From contig JBCBET010000001.1 of assembly GCA_038528385.1 (NCBI GenBank), forward strand, positions 1-64,000: a stretch of DNA of 64,000 nucleotides, written 5' to 3'. The position numbers were made by a program, and so were the translations under genes. The stretch is from Shimia_B sp038528385. Lineage in GTDB: Bacteria > Pseudomonadota > Alphaproteobacteria > Rhodobacterales > Rhodobacteraceae. The notes beneath the pieces were generated by a model that was given only the letters and a program-made list of their open reading frames with translations, did not search any database and had not been told where the DNA came from. Positions 17,123-25,888 of this stretch are shown in pieces. Numbering within the stretch: position 1 is the first letter of the stretch; the number at the start of each line of letters is the position of its first letter.

Positions 17123-17923
17123 ATGTACGACGACATCAGACGAGCGGAGCGCGAAGTGGCCGACAAAGAGACCAAGATCGGGGCCAAGGGCGTCGACGTC
17201 TATTACGGCGATAACCACGCCATCAAGGACGTGAACGTGGACATCGAAGACAAGACGGTGACCGCGTTCATCGGGCCCTCCGGCTGCGGCAAGTCCACCT
17301 TCCTGCGCTGCATCAACCGCATGAACGACACCATCGACGCCTGCCGCGTCACGGGCGATATCCGCCTCGACGGGGAAGACATCAATCACCGGGACGTGGA
17401 CCCGGTGCAGCTCCGCGCCAAGGTCGGCATGGTCTTTCAAAAGCCCAACCCCTTCCCGAAATCGATCTACGACAACGTGGCCTACGGCCCCCGCATCCAC
17501 GGGTTGGCGAAAAACAAGGCCGAGCTCGATGAGATCGTGGAAAAATCGCTCCGCCGCGGCGCGATCTGGGACGAGGTGAAGGACCGCCTACAGGCGCCCG
17601 GCACGGGCCTCTCCGGCGGTCAGCAGCAGCGCCTTTGCATCGCGCGCGCCGTGGCCACCGAGCCCGAAGTGCTGCTCATGGACGAGCCGTGCTCGGCCCT
17701 CGATCCCATCGCCACGGGGCAGGTGGAAGAGCTCATCGACGAGCTGCGCAAGAACTACTCCGTCGTGATCGTCACCCATTCCATGCAGCAGGCCGCGCGG
17801 GTGAGCCAGAAGACGGCCTTCTTCCACTTGGGCAACCTCGTGGAATACGGTGACACGGGCCAGATCTTCACCAATCCCACGGATTCGCGCACCGAATCCT
17901 ACATCACCGGACGGATCGGCTAG
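17123..17923 (+). CDS. pstB: Phosphate ABC transporter ATP-binding protein PstB
   Basis: This ATPase of the Pst importer is 266 residues. Walker A is GPSGCGKST, followed by the PstB-specific FLRCINRMND; the Q-loop is MVFQKPNPFPKSIYDNVAYG, the signature LSGGQQQRLCIARA, and Walker B VLLMDEPCSALDPIATG. The C-terminus TESYITGRIG is typical of PstB. It lies between pstA and phoU with 4 bases to the phoU start. Confidence 0.97.
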   Translation: MYDDIRRAEREVADKETKIGAKGVDVYYGDNHAIKDVNVDIEDKTVTAFIGPSGCGKSTFLRCINRMNDTIDACRVTGDIRLDGEDINHRDVDPVQLRAKVGMVFQKPNPFPKSIYDNVAYGPRIHGLAKNKAELDEIVEKSLRRGAIWDEVKDRLQAPGTGLSGGQQQRLCIARAVATEPEVLLMDEPCSALDPIATGQVEELIDELRKNYSVVIVTHSMQQAARVSQKTAFFHLGNLVEYGDTGQIFTNPTDSRTESYITGRIG

Positions 17924-17927
17924 ACCC

Positions 17928-18641
17928 ATGCAGGACCAGCACATCGCCTCCGCCTTCGACCGCGATCTCGAAGCGCTCCAGGCCAACATCATGAAGATGG
18001 GTGGCCTCGTGGAGGCTGCGATCCTCGAAAGCACGCGCGCCCTGGCCGACCGGGACGTGGAGCTGGCCGAGACCGTGCGCGCCGCCGATGTCGGGATCGA
18101 CGACCTCGAGGACCTCATCAACGAGGACTGCGCCCGCGTCATCGCCATGCGCCAGCCCGTGTCCACGGATCTGCGGATCATCCTGACGGTGATGAAGATC
18201 TCCGGCAATCTCGAGCGGATCGCCGATTACGCGAAAAACATCGCGAAGCGGACGATGGTCCTCGCCGAAACGGGACCGATCAACGGTTCCGACCAGGCGC
18301 TGAAGCGCATGGCCCGCGAGGTGGAGACGATGCTCAAGGACACGCTCGACGCCTTCATACAGCGCGACGCGGAGCTCGCCGGCGACGTGCGCAACCGCGA
18401 CCACTCCGTCGATCAGATGTACAACGCGCTCTTCCGTGAGTTTCTGACCCACATGATGGAAGACCCGCGCAACATCACCGCTTGCATGCATCTCCATTTC
18501 ATCGCCAAGAACATCGAACGCATGGGCGATCACACGACCAACATCGCCGAGGAGGTCGTCTACCTCGTCACCGGCGAGCATCCCGACGATCCGCGGCCCA
18601 AGGGCCTCACCGCGCCGGGGATCGAGCGGACCGACGCATGA
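17928..18641 (+). CDS. phoU: Phosphate signalling regulator PhoU
   Basis: This 237-residue all-helical protein is made of two PhoU repeats. Each has the conserved acidic metal-site stretch: ESTRALADRDVELAETVRAADVGIDDLEDLIN and DAFIQRDAELAGDVRNRDHSVDQMYN. PRNITACMHLHFIAKNIERMGDHTTNIAE closes the second. It represses PhoR-PhoB signalling when phosphate is plentiful and modulates Pst. The start at 17928 is 4 bases after the pstB stop; the stop overlaps phoB by ATGA. Confidence 0.96.
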   Translation: MQDQHIASAFDRDLEALQANIMKMGGLVEAAILESTRALADRDVELAETVRAADVGIDDLEDLINEDCARVIAMRQPVSTDLRIILTVMKISGNLERIADYAKNIAKRTMVLAETGPINGSDQALKRMAREVETMLKDTLDAFIQRDAELAGDVRNRDHSVDQMYNALFREFLTHMMEDPRNITACMHLHFIAKNIERMGDHTTNIAEEVVYLVTGEHPDDPRPKGLTAPGIERTDA

Positions 18642-19324
18642 GCGATCAGCCTTCCGTGCTCCTCGTTGAAGACGAGCCGGCGCAGCGCGCCGTGCTCTCC
18701 TACAACCTGGAAAGCGAAGGCTACCGCGTCATCGAGGCCGAAAACGGGGAGGAGGCGCTGCTCCTCGTGGACGAGGACAAACCCGACGTCGTTGTCCTCG
18801 ACTGGATGCTGCCCAACGTGTCGGGCATCGAGGTCTGCCGACAGCTCAAGATGCGCAAGGACACGCGCACGCTGCCCATCATCATGCTGTCGGCGCGCAC
18901 CGAGGAGGTGGACAAGATCCGCGGGCTGGAGACCGGCGCCGACGACTACGTGACAAAGCCCTATTCGGTGCTCGAGCTCATGGCGCGGGTGAAGACGCAG
19001 CTGCGCCGCGCGCGCCCCGGCGCCATGGGCACGCGGCTCCACCACGAGGACATCACCCTCGACACCGAACATCACCGCGTGAGCCGGGCAGGGCAGGACG
19101 TGAAGCTCGGTCCCACGGAGTTTCGGCTGCTCACCACATTCATGGAAAAACCCGGCCGCGTCTGGAGCCGTGAACAGCTCCTCGACCGGGTCTGGGGCCG
19201 CGACATCTATGTCGACACGCGCACCGTGGACGTCCATATCGGGCGGTTGAGGAAGGCGCTCTGCAAGCATGGCGGCGAGGACCCGGTGCGAACGGTGCGC
19301 GGCGCCGGCTACGCGCTGGGGTAG
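18638..19324 (+). CDS. phoB: Phosphate regulon response regulator PhoB
   Basis: This OmpR/PhoB-family transcription factor has 228 residues. The receiver domain shows VEDEPAQ and phosphoacceptor D55 in VVVLDWMLPNVSG, then MLSARTEEVDK and YVTKPYS. The winged-helix output domain (about 130-228) contains LGPTEFRLLTTFMEKPGRVWSREQLLDRVWG and DVHIGRLRKAL. It should bind the 11-bp repeats before pstS. Placed last in the cluster, overlapping phoU by 4 bases. Confidence 0.96.
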   Translation: MSDQPSVLLVEDEPAQRAVLSYNLESEGYRVIEAENGEEALLLVDEDKPDVVVLDWMLPNVSGIEVCRQLKMRKDTRTLPIIMLSARTEEVDKIRGLETGADDYVTKPYSVLELMARVKTQLRRARPGAMGTRLHHEDITLDTEHHRVSRAGQDVKLGPTEFRLLTTFMEKPGRVWSREQLLDRVWGRDIYVDTRTVDVHIGRLRKALCKHGGEDPVRTVRGAGYALG

Positions 19325-19447
19325 GGGATGAGCCTCACCCTCCAGGCCATTGCATCTACATGATTAAATCGGCGTCCAGGAAAGTCGCGCGCGGGGACTT
19401 GCCTCCCTGCCGGCTTTGCCCCTAGCGTCTTCGCAAAAGGAAGAGCC

Positions 19448-20254
19448 ATGGCACGGGACTGGGATGATGCTTTCGCCAACATGGCCCACATCCCCGGCAG
19501 CGCGACGTTTCCGGAGGACTGGGCCCGGGATGCGGAGGCTTTCAGGGCGGGCGCCGCGTCGGTGGAGCGCATCAGCTACGGCGCAGAAGCCTCCGAAGTC
19601 ATTGATATATTCGCGCCTCGAACGGCATCCAAAGGGCTCTTCATCTTTCTCCATGGCGGCTACTGGATGCGCACGTCGCCGCGCGATTGGAGCCATCTGG
19701 CCGCGGGCGCCGTGGCGCACGGGCACACGGCCGCGCTCGTGGGCTACACGCGCGCGCCCGCCGCCGCAATCCCCGACATCACCGCGCAGGTGGCCCGGGG
19801 CATCCGCCACGCGGCGCGGGCGCTGGACGGGCCGATCATCCTCTGCGGGCATTCGGCCGGCGCGCATCTGGCGTTGCGGATGATCTGCGCCGACACGCGC
19901 CTCGCGCCCGGCATCCTCGCGCGCATTCAGCGCGTCACGGGCCTCGGCGGCGTCTACGACCTGCGGCCGCTGCTCATGACGGAGATGAACTGGACGCTCG
20001 GCCTCACGGGCCAGACGGCGGGCGCGGAGAGCCCGATCCTGCAAAGACCCAAGGCCGACGTGCCCGTGACGATTTTGGTCGGCGCCGAGGAGCGGCCCGA
20101 ATTCCTGCGCCAGTCCCGCGCCATGGCGCTTGTCTGGCAGGGTCTCGGGGCGCGGATGGACCTGGTGAAGGAGGCGGGGGCGCACCACTTCTCCATCCTA
20201 GAGGGCCTGCGGACGCCGCAGAGCGCGCTGATGCAGCGGATGCTGGCCCCTTGA
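19448..20254 (+). CDS. Alpha/beta hydrolase (kynurenine formamidase/esterase-like)
   Basis: This 268-residue soluble hydrolase has the oxyanion motif HGGYW, nucleophile elbow GHSAGAHLALRM, an acid candidate in VGAEERPEF, and the catalytic His in GAHHFSILE. The HGG plus GHSAG pattern and length fit the BD-FAE/arylformamidase-like group. A role in tryptophan breakdown is possible, but no kyn genes are nearby. AAGGAAGAG precedes the ATG. Confidence 0.85.
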   Translation: MARDWDDAFANMAHIPGSATFPEDWARDAEAFRAGAASVERISYGAEASEVIDIFAPRTASKGLFIFLHGGYWMRTSPRDWSHLAAGAVAHGHTAALVGYTRAPAAAIPDITAQVARGIRHAARALDGPIILCGHSAGAHLALRMICADTRLAPGILARIQRVTGLGGVYDLRPLLMTEMNWTLGLTGQTAGAESPILQRPKADVPVTILVGAEERPEFLRQSRAMALVWQGLGARMDLVKEAGAHHFSILEGLRTPQSALMQRMLAP

Positions 20255-20328
20255 GAACTAGCCGCTAGCGCTTGTAATCAGTATTATGTGTATTTTAGAT
20301 CTTTGCCAGATCTGCCCGCATCAGCCGC

Positions 20329-22191
20329 CTAGCGCAGCCAAAGCGCCCCGTAGCCCGGCAGCGACAGATGATCCCCCGCCACGGTGAGCGGCGCATCGCT
20401 CAGGACATCGACGCCCTCGCGCATGCCGGCCCCGCGCAGCCAGGCCTCGCTGATCTGCTGCGGCGCCTCGCTGAAACTGAAAAGGCAAAGCACGCTCCCG
20501 TACGGCGCGCGCCGGGCAAAGGCATAGAACCGCGCGTTGCCCGTCTCGAGCACCTCGCAGGGATAGGCCCCGTGAAACTCCGGCACGCTCGCACGGCGCG
20601 CGAGGATGTTCCGGATCCCCGCCAGCACGCGCCCGGCATCGCTACCCGGTTCCGCGGCGGCGGCCTCGGCTGCGTCCCAGTCCATCCGCGGACGGTGGAG
20701 CCAGCGGCTGTCATGGGCGTGCTCGGGCACATCGCGGTAGCTCCAGTCGTTCAGGAGCGCGATCTCGTCGCCCATGTAGACGAGCGGTATACCCCCGTGG
20801 CTGGCGATGAGCGCGTGGCCCATGAGGAGGCGCGCCACGGCCTCCCTCCCCGTCTCGAGCCCGGCGAGTGAGGCGCAGGTTCCCGAGATGCGCTTGTCGC
20901 CCGTGGCCGGGTTGTGCTGAAAAAGCGCGCCGCGCGCGAAGGAGCCCGGGAAGACGCCCTCGTAGAAGTCCGACAGGAACGCCCGGTGCGCGCGCCCGTC
21001 GAGGCCCACGGCGGCGGCGTCCTCATCCGTCACCGCCCAGCCGATATCGTCATGGCACCTGAGATACGTGGCGAAGGTCGCGTTGGTCACCGTCTGCGGG
21101 AAATGCGTGCCCAGCACATGGGTCATCATCCGCGTATCGCGCGCCGCCAGCGCTGACCAGAACTGCACCATGAGCGAGTTGTGATAGGCCAGATTGCCCT
21201 CGCGCCCGTCATGGATGCCGCGCCCGAGATAGCTCAGCATCTCTTCCGGGCCCACGATCGCCTCCTCGAGGTGGATGACCGCGGGCGCCACGATCCGGCT
21301 CACCGCGCGCAGCGCCTGCAGGATCATGTGGCATTCGGGCTCCGACTGGCAGCGCGTGCCCATCCGCTTCCACATGAACGCCACCGCATCGAAGCGCAGC
21401 ACATCGACCCCGCGATTGGCGAGCGCGAGCATGATCTCGGCCATCTCGAGGAAGACCTGCGGATTGGCCCAGTTGAGATCCCATTGATGCTCGTTGAACG
21501 TCGTCCAGACCCAGCGCCCGGCCCCGTCTGCGCCCGCATCCGGGTAATGCGTGAAATTGCCCGGCGCGTCGTTGGGGAAGACCTCGAGCAGCGTCTCCTC
21601 GTATTGCCGGGGCAGCGTGTCATCCTCGAACATGAGGTAGTAATCGGCGTATTTCGCGGCGCCCTTGCGCGCCTTCTTGGCCCAGGCATGCTCCTTGGCG
21701 GTGTGGTTGAGGACCATGTCCACGCAGACGCTGATCCCCCGGTCGCGACAGGCCTTGGTGGCGGCCTCGAAGCTCGCCATGTCGCCGAGCGCCGGGTTGA
21801 TCCGCCCGTAATCCATCACCGAATAGCCGCCGTCATTGTCGCCCGGTCGCGGCATGAGGCAGGGCATGAAATGCACGTAGGTGATGCCGAGGTCGGCGAG
21901 GTAATCGAGCGTGCCCGGCACCTCCCGGAAGGTGCCGCAGAAGCGGTCCACGTAGAAGGCATAGCCCGCCATGGCCGGCCGCTGGAACCAGTCGGGCTCC
22001 AGATCGCGCCGGAGATCGAGGCGCCGGAGGTGCTCGGGCCGCGCCTCCCAGGCCTTGCGCATCATCCGCTCGAGCGCGCGGAGAAAGCGCGGGTAGTCGG
22101 GATGCGCGCCGTAGAGCCGTTCCAGCATGGGCGTCAGATCGGCCTCGCCGCGCGCACGGCGCAGGTCGTAAATCGTCGTCTCGTCCGTCAC
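20329..22191 (-). CDS. Amylosucrase-like GH13 glucosyltransferase
   Basis: This 620-residue protein resembles amylosucrase (GH13 subfamily 4), which transfers glucose from sucrose to an acceptor. The catalytic triad is visible: nucleophile D268 in VLRFDAVAFMWKRMGT, acid/base E310 in HLEEAIVGPEE, and transition-state D381 in LRCHDDIGW. DMVLNHTAKEHAWA is the conserved region I. There is no signal peptide, so it acts in the cytoplasm. GTG at 22191 is taken as the start because the upstream PhyH gene ends 14 bases earlier and supplies GAGGA. Donor and acceptor are uncertain: sucrose phosphorylase- or glucosylglycerol-type activity is possible. Confidence 0.87.
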   Translation of the reverse strand: MTDETTIYDLRRARGEADLTPMLERLYGAHPDYPRFLRALERMMRKAWEARPEHLRRLDLRRDLEPDWFQRPAMAGYAFYVDRFCGTFREVPGTLDYLADLGITYVHFMPCLMPRPGDNDGGYSVMDYGRINPALGDMASFEAATKACRDRGISVCVDMVLNHTAKEHAWAKKARKGAAKYADYYLMFEDDTLPRQYEETLLEVFPNDAPGNFTHYPDAGADGAGRWVWTTFNEHQWDLNWANPQVFLEMAEIMLALANRGVDVLRFDAVAFMWKRMGTRCQSEPECHMILQALRAVSRIVAPAVIHLEEAIVGPEEMLSYLGRGIHDGREGNLAYHNSLMVQFWSALAARDTRMMTHVLGTHFPQTVTNATFATYLRCHDDIGWAVTDEDAAAVGLDGRAHRAFLSDFYEGVFPGSFARGALFQHNPATGDKRISGTCASLAGLETGREAVARLLMGHALIASHGGIPLVYMGDEIALLNDWSYRDVPEHAHDSRWLHRPRMDWDAAEAAAAEPGSDAGRVLAGIRNILARRASVPEFHGAYPCEVLETGNARFYAFARRAPYGSVLCLFSFSEAPQQISEAWLRGAGMREGVDVLSDAPLTVAGDHLSLPGYGALWLR

Positions 22192-22205
22192 GCGCGTGGG
22201 TATCC

Positions 22206-23381
22206 TCAGGCGCGCTGGCGCTCGATGAGCGCGCTCAGCGTCGCGGCGAAGTCCACCTGCCCCGTCTCGGCCGCCACGGCCTCCGTCAGGAGATCGGCCA
22301 TGGAGCGCGGCGCGAGCCCGCCCACGGGCGGATCGGTGTCGAGGTTCGTTGGAAACGCATAGCCCTCCGCCGTGGCGGCGATGGCGGCGGCGCGCTCCGC
22401 CGGGCTCAGCGTCCCCCTCCGTGCGAGGTCGATCAGCACGGGCAGCAGCGCCTCCGACATGGCCGCGCGATCGAGGTTTTCCATGGAGCGCCCGAAGGCG
22501 GAGGAGACCTGGAGCAGGTTCACCATGCGCGCGATGTCGGCGCTCCGGTTCTCGCCCCCGGCGTGGAAGAGCGCGGGGTTGAAGAAGATCGCGTCGCCCT
22601 TGTCCAGCGGGAGCTGGATGTGATGCGCCTCGAAATGCGCGCGGAACGCCTCCTCGTGGAAGGCGAGGTATCCTGGCGCGTAGAGCTGCGAAAACGGGAG
22701 GAGCTTCGTGGGCCCGCTTTCCACGGGCATGTCCACATGGGCGATCCCGCCCTGCAGCGTGAGCGTGGCCGTCACCTCGTGGGCGTGGCGCGGATAGCGC
22801 GCGGCCTCCGCCGCCGACATGAAGCCCAGGTGGTAGTCGCGGTGGGCCGATTGCGCCGTCCCGCCGGGGCGTACCTGGTTGATCTGCGCGGTCATCTGGT
22901 AATTCGGGCCGAGCCAGGCCTCGCAGGCCGCCGCGATGGGGGCGTTGCCCATGTAGAGCGCGAAGCCCTCGGGATCGCGCAGGCAGTGCTTTTGCAGGGC
23001 GTTCCAGACGCGGTCGTTCTGGCCGGAAGCGGCGAAGTGATCCCCCTTCCCCGCCGCGCCTTGGCGCTCCTCCGCGATGATGGCATTGAAGACGCCCGTG
23101 GCCCGGTCGATGGCGCCCGTGTCGGCATAGGCGCGCTTGAGCACGATCACGCCCGCCGAGGCACCGAGCACCCAGGCCCATTCCGACAGGAGCGCCGTGC
23201 GCCCGGGCCCCGCAAGCGTGCCCCCGAGCGCGCCCATGTCATAGAGCGGCACGTTCTTTTCCACGCGCGCGGCGAAGGGCACGTCGGCCGCGTCGAGCGT
23301 CCGCGCCGTGAGCGCGGCGAAGTCCCCGAGATCGGGGAGGTCGTCCGTGAAGAACCCGGCCTCGCGGGGATGTTCGCCCAT
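22206..23381 (-). CDS. Phytanoyl-CoA dioxygenase (PhyH) family protein
   Basis: This 391-residue Fe(II)/2-oxoglutarate oxygenase is of the PhyH family. The facial triad is H180/D182 (SAHRDYHLGF) with a distal H273 (FFNPALFHAGGENRS); an Arg a few residues on is the likely 2-oxoglutarate ligand. GGGAGGA lies 6 bases before the ATG at 23381. It is first in a two-gene unit with the amylosucrase-like gene, 14 bases apart. PhyH enzymes hydroxylate many small molecules (ectoine, acyl-CoAs, sugars' aglycones), so the pairing suggests hydroxylation of a glucosylation acceptor or product; that link is inference. Confidence 0.88.
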   Translation of the reverse strand: MGEHPREAGFFTDDLPDLGDFAALTARTLDAADVPFAARVEKNVPLYDMGALGGTLAGPGRTALLSEWAWVLGASAGVIVLKRAYADTGAIDRATGVFNAIIAEERQGAAGKGDHFAASGQNDRVWNALQKHCLRDPEGFALYMGNAPIAAACEAWLGPNYQMTAQINQVRPGGTAQSAHRDYHLGFMSAAEAARYPRHAHEVTATLTLQGGIAHVDMPVESGPTKLLPFSQLYAPGYLAFHEEAFRAHFEAHHIQLPLDKGDAIFFNPALFHAGGENRSADIARMVNLLQVSSAFGRSMENLDRAAMSEALLPVLIDLARRGTLSPAERAAAIAATAEGYAFPTNLDTDPPVGGLAPRSMADLLTEAVAAETGQVDFAATLSALIERQRA

Positions 23382-23525
23382 GTCATATCCTCCCTTGGTG
23401 CCCCAGCTTTGGGTAACGGGGCGCGGAGCGTCAACTCTTTCCGGGCGCTGGCCTCGCCCGCGCGCATCCGCTACGCCCGCACCGGAGGCCAAACGGCATA
23501 AGGGCACGGGGCAACGGGCAGCGCC

Positions 23526-24539
23526 ATGGAACGCATCTTCATCACCGGGACCGCCGGCTTCATCGGCTATCACCTCGCGCGGCTGCTCCTCGCGGAGGGC
23601 TACAGCGTCGCGGGCTATGACGGGATGACCGATTACTACGATGTCACTCTCAAGGCGCGGCGCCACCAGAGGCTCCTCCAGTCCCCGAATTTCACCGCCA
23701 TCGAGGCGATGCTGGAGGCGCGCGAGACGCTCGACGCGGCCATCGACGCCTTCGCCCCGCAGGTCATCATCCATCTCGCCGCGCAGGCGGGCGTGCGCTA
23801 TTCGCTGGAAAACCCGCGCGCCTATGTGGACGCCAACGTCGTGGGCAGCTTCAACGTCATGGAGGCGGCGCGGCGCCACGCCGTCCGGCACCTTCTCATG
23901 GCCTCCACCTCCTCGGTCTACGGCGCCAACAAGGAGATGCCCTACGAGGAGACCCAGAAGGCCGACACGCCGCTCACGATCTATGCGGCCACGAAGAAGT
24001 CAACGGAGGTCATGGCCCACGCCTATGCCCATCTCTACGACCTGCCCACGACGCTTTTCCGCTTTTTCACCGTCTACGGAAGCTGGGGCCGCCCGGACAT
24101 GGCGCATTTCAAATTCGTGGAGGCGATCCTCGCCGGCCGCCCCATCGACATCTACAACCACGGCGAGATGTACCGCGACTTCACCCATGTGGAGGACCTC
24201 GTGCGGGGCATCCGCGGGCTCATGGACGCCGCGCCCGTGCGCCCTGCCCGGCCCGAGGACATCGCGCCCGGCGACAGCCTGAGCCCCGTGGCCCCGCACC
24301 GCATCGTCAATATCGGCAATTCCGAGAAAGTCCGCCTCGAGGACTTCATCGCCGCCATCGAGGCCGCCCTGGGGACGAAGGCCATCCGCAACTACATGGA
24401 CATGCAGCCGGGCGATGTCCCCGCCACCTGGGCCGACGCCGCATTGCTCGAACGGCTCACCGGATTTCGACCCGCCACCGACGTCCGCGACGGCATCGCC
24501 GAATTCGTCGCCTGGTACCGCGCCTACTACGACAAATGA
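23526..24539 (+). CDS. NAD-dependent UDP-sugar epimerase (UDP-glucuronate 4-epimerase-like)
   Basis: This 337-residue extended short-chain dehydrogenase has the Rossmann motif TGTAGFIGYHLA at about 8-19, LAAQAGVRYSLENP, the catalytic S/T-x-Y-x3-K set (STSSVYGAN and YAATKKSTE), and RFFTVYGSWGRPDM. These features resemble UDP-glucuronate 4-epimerases, which supply UDP-galacturonate for surface polysaccharide. No glycosyltransferase cluster adjoins it. It is divergent from the PhyH gene. Confidence 0.9.
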   Translation: MERIFITGTAGFIGYHLARLLLAEGYSVAGYDGMTDYYDVTLKARRHQRLLQSPNFTAIEAMLEARETLDAAIDAFAPQVIIHLAAQAGVRYSLENPRAYVDANVVGSFNVMEAARRHAVRHLLMASTSSVYGANKEMPYEETQKADTPLTIYAATKKSTEVMAHAYAHLYDLPTTLFRFFTVYGSWGRPDMAHFKFVEAILAGRPIDIYNHGEMYRDFTHVEDLVRGIRGLMDAAPVRPARPEDIAPGDSLSPVAPHRIVNIGNSEKVRLEDFIAAIEAALGTKAIRNYMDMQPGDVPATWADAALLERLTGFRPATDVRDGIAEFVAWYRAYYDK

Positions 24540-24627
24540 CCGAGTTGATCCTTGATCGTGCCCGCCACCCGCGCGTAAGTTGTGTGGCGGTAAAGAGCGC
24601 CGCTGTGTAGCACTTGAGACGTCGGGC

Positions 24628-25065
24628 ATGACTTCCATCCTGGTACTGAACGGGCCCAACCTGAACCTGCTCGGCAGGCGCCAGCCCGAGGTCTATGGCC
24701 ACGCCACGCTCGAGGATCTGGAGACGCTCTGCCGTGAGGAGGCCCGGGCGCTCGGGCTCGAGGTGAGCTTTGTCCAGTCGAACCACGAGGGCGCGCTCAT
24801 CGACGCCATCCACGGTGCGCGCGGGGTCCATGACGGGCTCCTGATCAATGCGGGCGCCTATACCCACACCTCCGTGGCGCTCATGGACGCGGTGCTGAGC
24901 GCCGGGCTCCCCGCGATCGAGGTGCATCTGTCGAACACCCATGCGCGCGAGAGCTTCCGCCATCAAAGCTTCCTCGGCCGCGCCGCGCGGGGCAGCATCC
25001 AGGGTTTCGGCCCCGCCTCCTACACCCTGGCCCTGCGCGCCTTGAAAGGGGTGCTCGACCCATGA
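24628..25065 (+). CDS. aroQ: Type II 3-dehydroquinate dehydratase
   Basis: It converts 3-dehydroquinate to 3-dehydroshikimate in the shikimate pathway. The 145 residues are typical of the dodecameric type II enzyme. NGPNLNLLGRRQPEVYG carries the catalytic Arg and Tyr; QSNHEGALID, INAGAYTHTSVAL, EVHLSNTHARESFRHQS and GFGPASYTLAL follow. The start at 24628 agrees with family length. The stop overlaps the LuxR-type gene by ATGA. Confidence 0.96.
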   Translation: MTSILVLNGPNLNLLGRRQPEVYGHATLEDLETLCREEARALGLEVSFVQSNHEGALIDAIHGARGVHDGLLINAGAYTHTSVALMDAVLSAGLPAIEVHLSNTHARESFRHQSFLGRAARGSIQGFGPASYTLALRALKGVLDP

Positions 25066-25817
25066 TGTCGCTCTCCGCCTATCTCGAGGCCGTCACCGAG
25101 GCGGTGAGCATCGAAGAGCTCTGGGAGATGCATACCGAGCGCATGGCGCGCTATGGCTTCGACCGGATCATGTACGGCTTCACCCGCTACATGACCCCCT
25201 ACTCCGTGGGCGATCCGCAGGACCTCGTGCTGCTGACGAACCACGCCCCAGAATACACCGAAGAATTCATCCATGGTGGGCTCTATTTCCACGCGCCCAT
25301 GGTGCAGTGGGCGCGCAACAATGACGGCGCGGCGAGCTGGGAGGTGATCCGGCAGATGGAGCTCTCCGGCACCCTCACCGAGCAGGAGCGCAAGGTGCTC
25401 GATTTCAACCAGGCCATGGGTGTCACGGCGGGCTACACCATCAGCTTCAGCGCGGTCTCCAAGCGCTCCAAGGGGGCCATCGCGCTCACCGGGCGCGCGG
25501 GGCTCAGCCAGGGCGACCTCGATGCCGTCTGGGCCGACCACGGCGCCGACATCGTGCTGATGAACAAAGTGGCCCATCTCAAGATCATCTCGCTGCCCTA
25601 CAATGGCGCCCGCACCCTCACCCGGCGCCAGCGCGAGGTGCTGCAATGGGTGGGTGACGGCAAGACAACCCAGGACATCGCCACCCTCCTCGGGCTCACG
25701 GTGGCCACGGTGGAAAAGCACCTGCGCCTCGCGCGGGAAAGCATGGACGTGGACACCACCGCCCAGGCGCTCCTCAAGATGGCCTTCCAGAACCAGATGT
25801 TCGTGCTCGAAGCGTGA
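25062..25817 (+). CDS. LuxR-family regulator with autoinducer-binding-like domain (LuxR solo)
   Basis: This 251-residue regulator has an N-terminal autoin_bind-like domain (about 18-165) and a C-terminal LuxR helix-turn-helix (LTRRQREVLQWVGDGKTTQDIATLLGLTVATVEKHL). Counting against TraR, the AHL-pocket positions W57, Y61, D70, P71 and W85 fall on Y65, F69, A78, P79 and W93. The Asp that hydrogen-bonds the AHL amide is therefore absent. No luxI homologue lies in the window, so it is a solo that may bind another ligand or none. It is translationally coupled to aroQ. Either of two adjacent ATGs could be the start. Confidence 0.88.
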   Translation: MMSLSAYLEAVTEAVSIEELWEMHTERMARYGFDRIMYGFTRYMTPYSVGDPQDLVLLTNHAPEYTEEFIHGGLYFHAPMVQWARNNDGAASWEVIRQMELSGTLTEQERKVLDFNQAMGVTAGYTISFSAVSKRSKGAIALTGRAGLSQGDLDAVWADHGADIVLMNKVAHLKIISLPYNGARTLTRRQREVLQWVGDGKTTQDIATLLGLTVATVEKHLRLARESMDVDTTAQALLKMAFQNQMFVLEA

Positions 25818-25839
25818 TTTTTTGAGCACGAGCTAAAGA

Positions 25840-25864
25840 GTAAGGGAAACCGGACTTCCCTTAC
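25840..25864 (+). terminator. Hairpin after the LuxR-type gene
   Basis: A perfect 9-bp stem, GTAAGGGAA with TTCCCTTAC, closes a 7-base loop 22 bases past the luxR-type stop. No U-tract follows, so the terminator call is weak. It also lies just before the proposed ncRNA. Confidence 0.5.
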
Positions 25865-25888
25865 GTCATTCTTGCGGTACTCTATGCA

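Noticed and set aside
20297..20313. AGATCT inverted pair with 5-base loop between hydrolase and amylosucrase genes
   Set aside because: The short 6-bp stem with no T-run may be chance. Too weak to call as a terminator.
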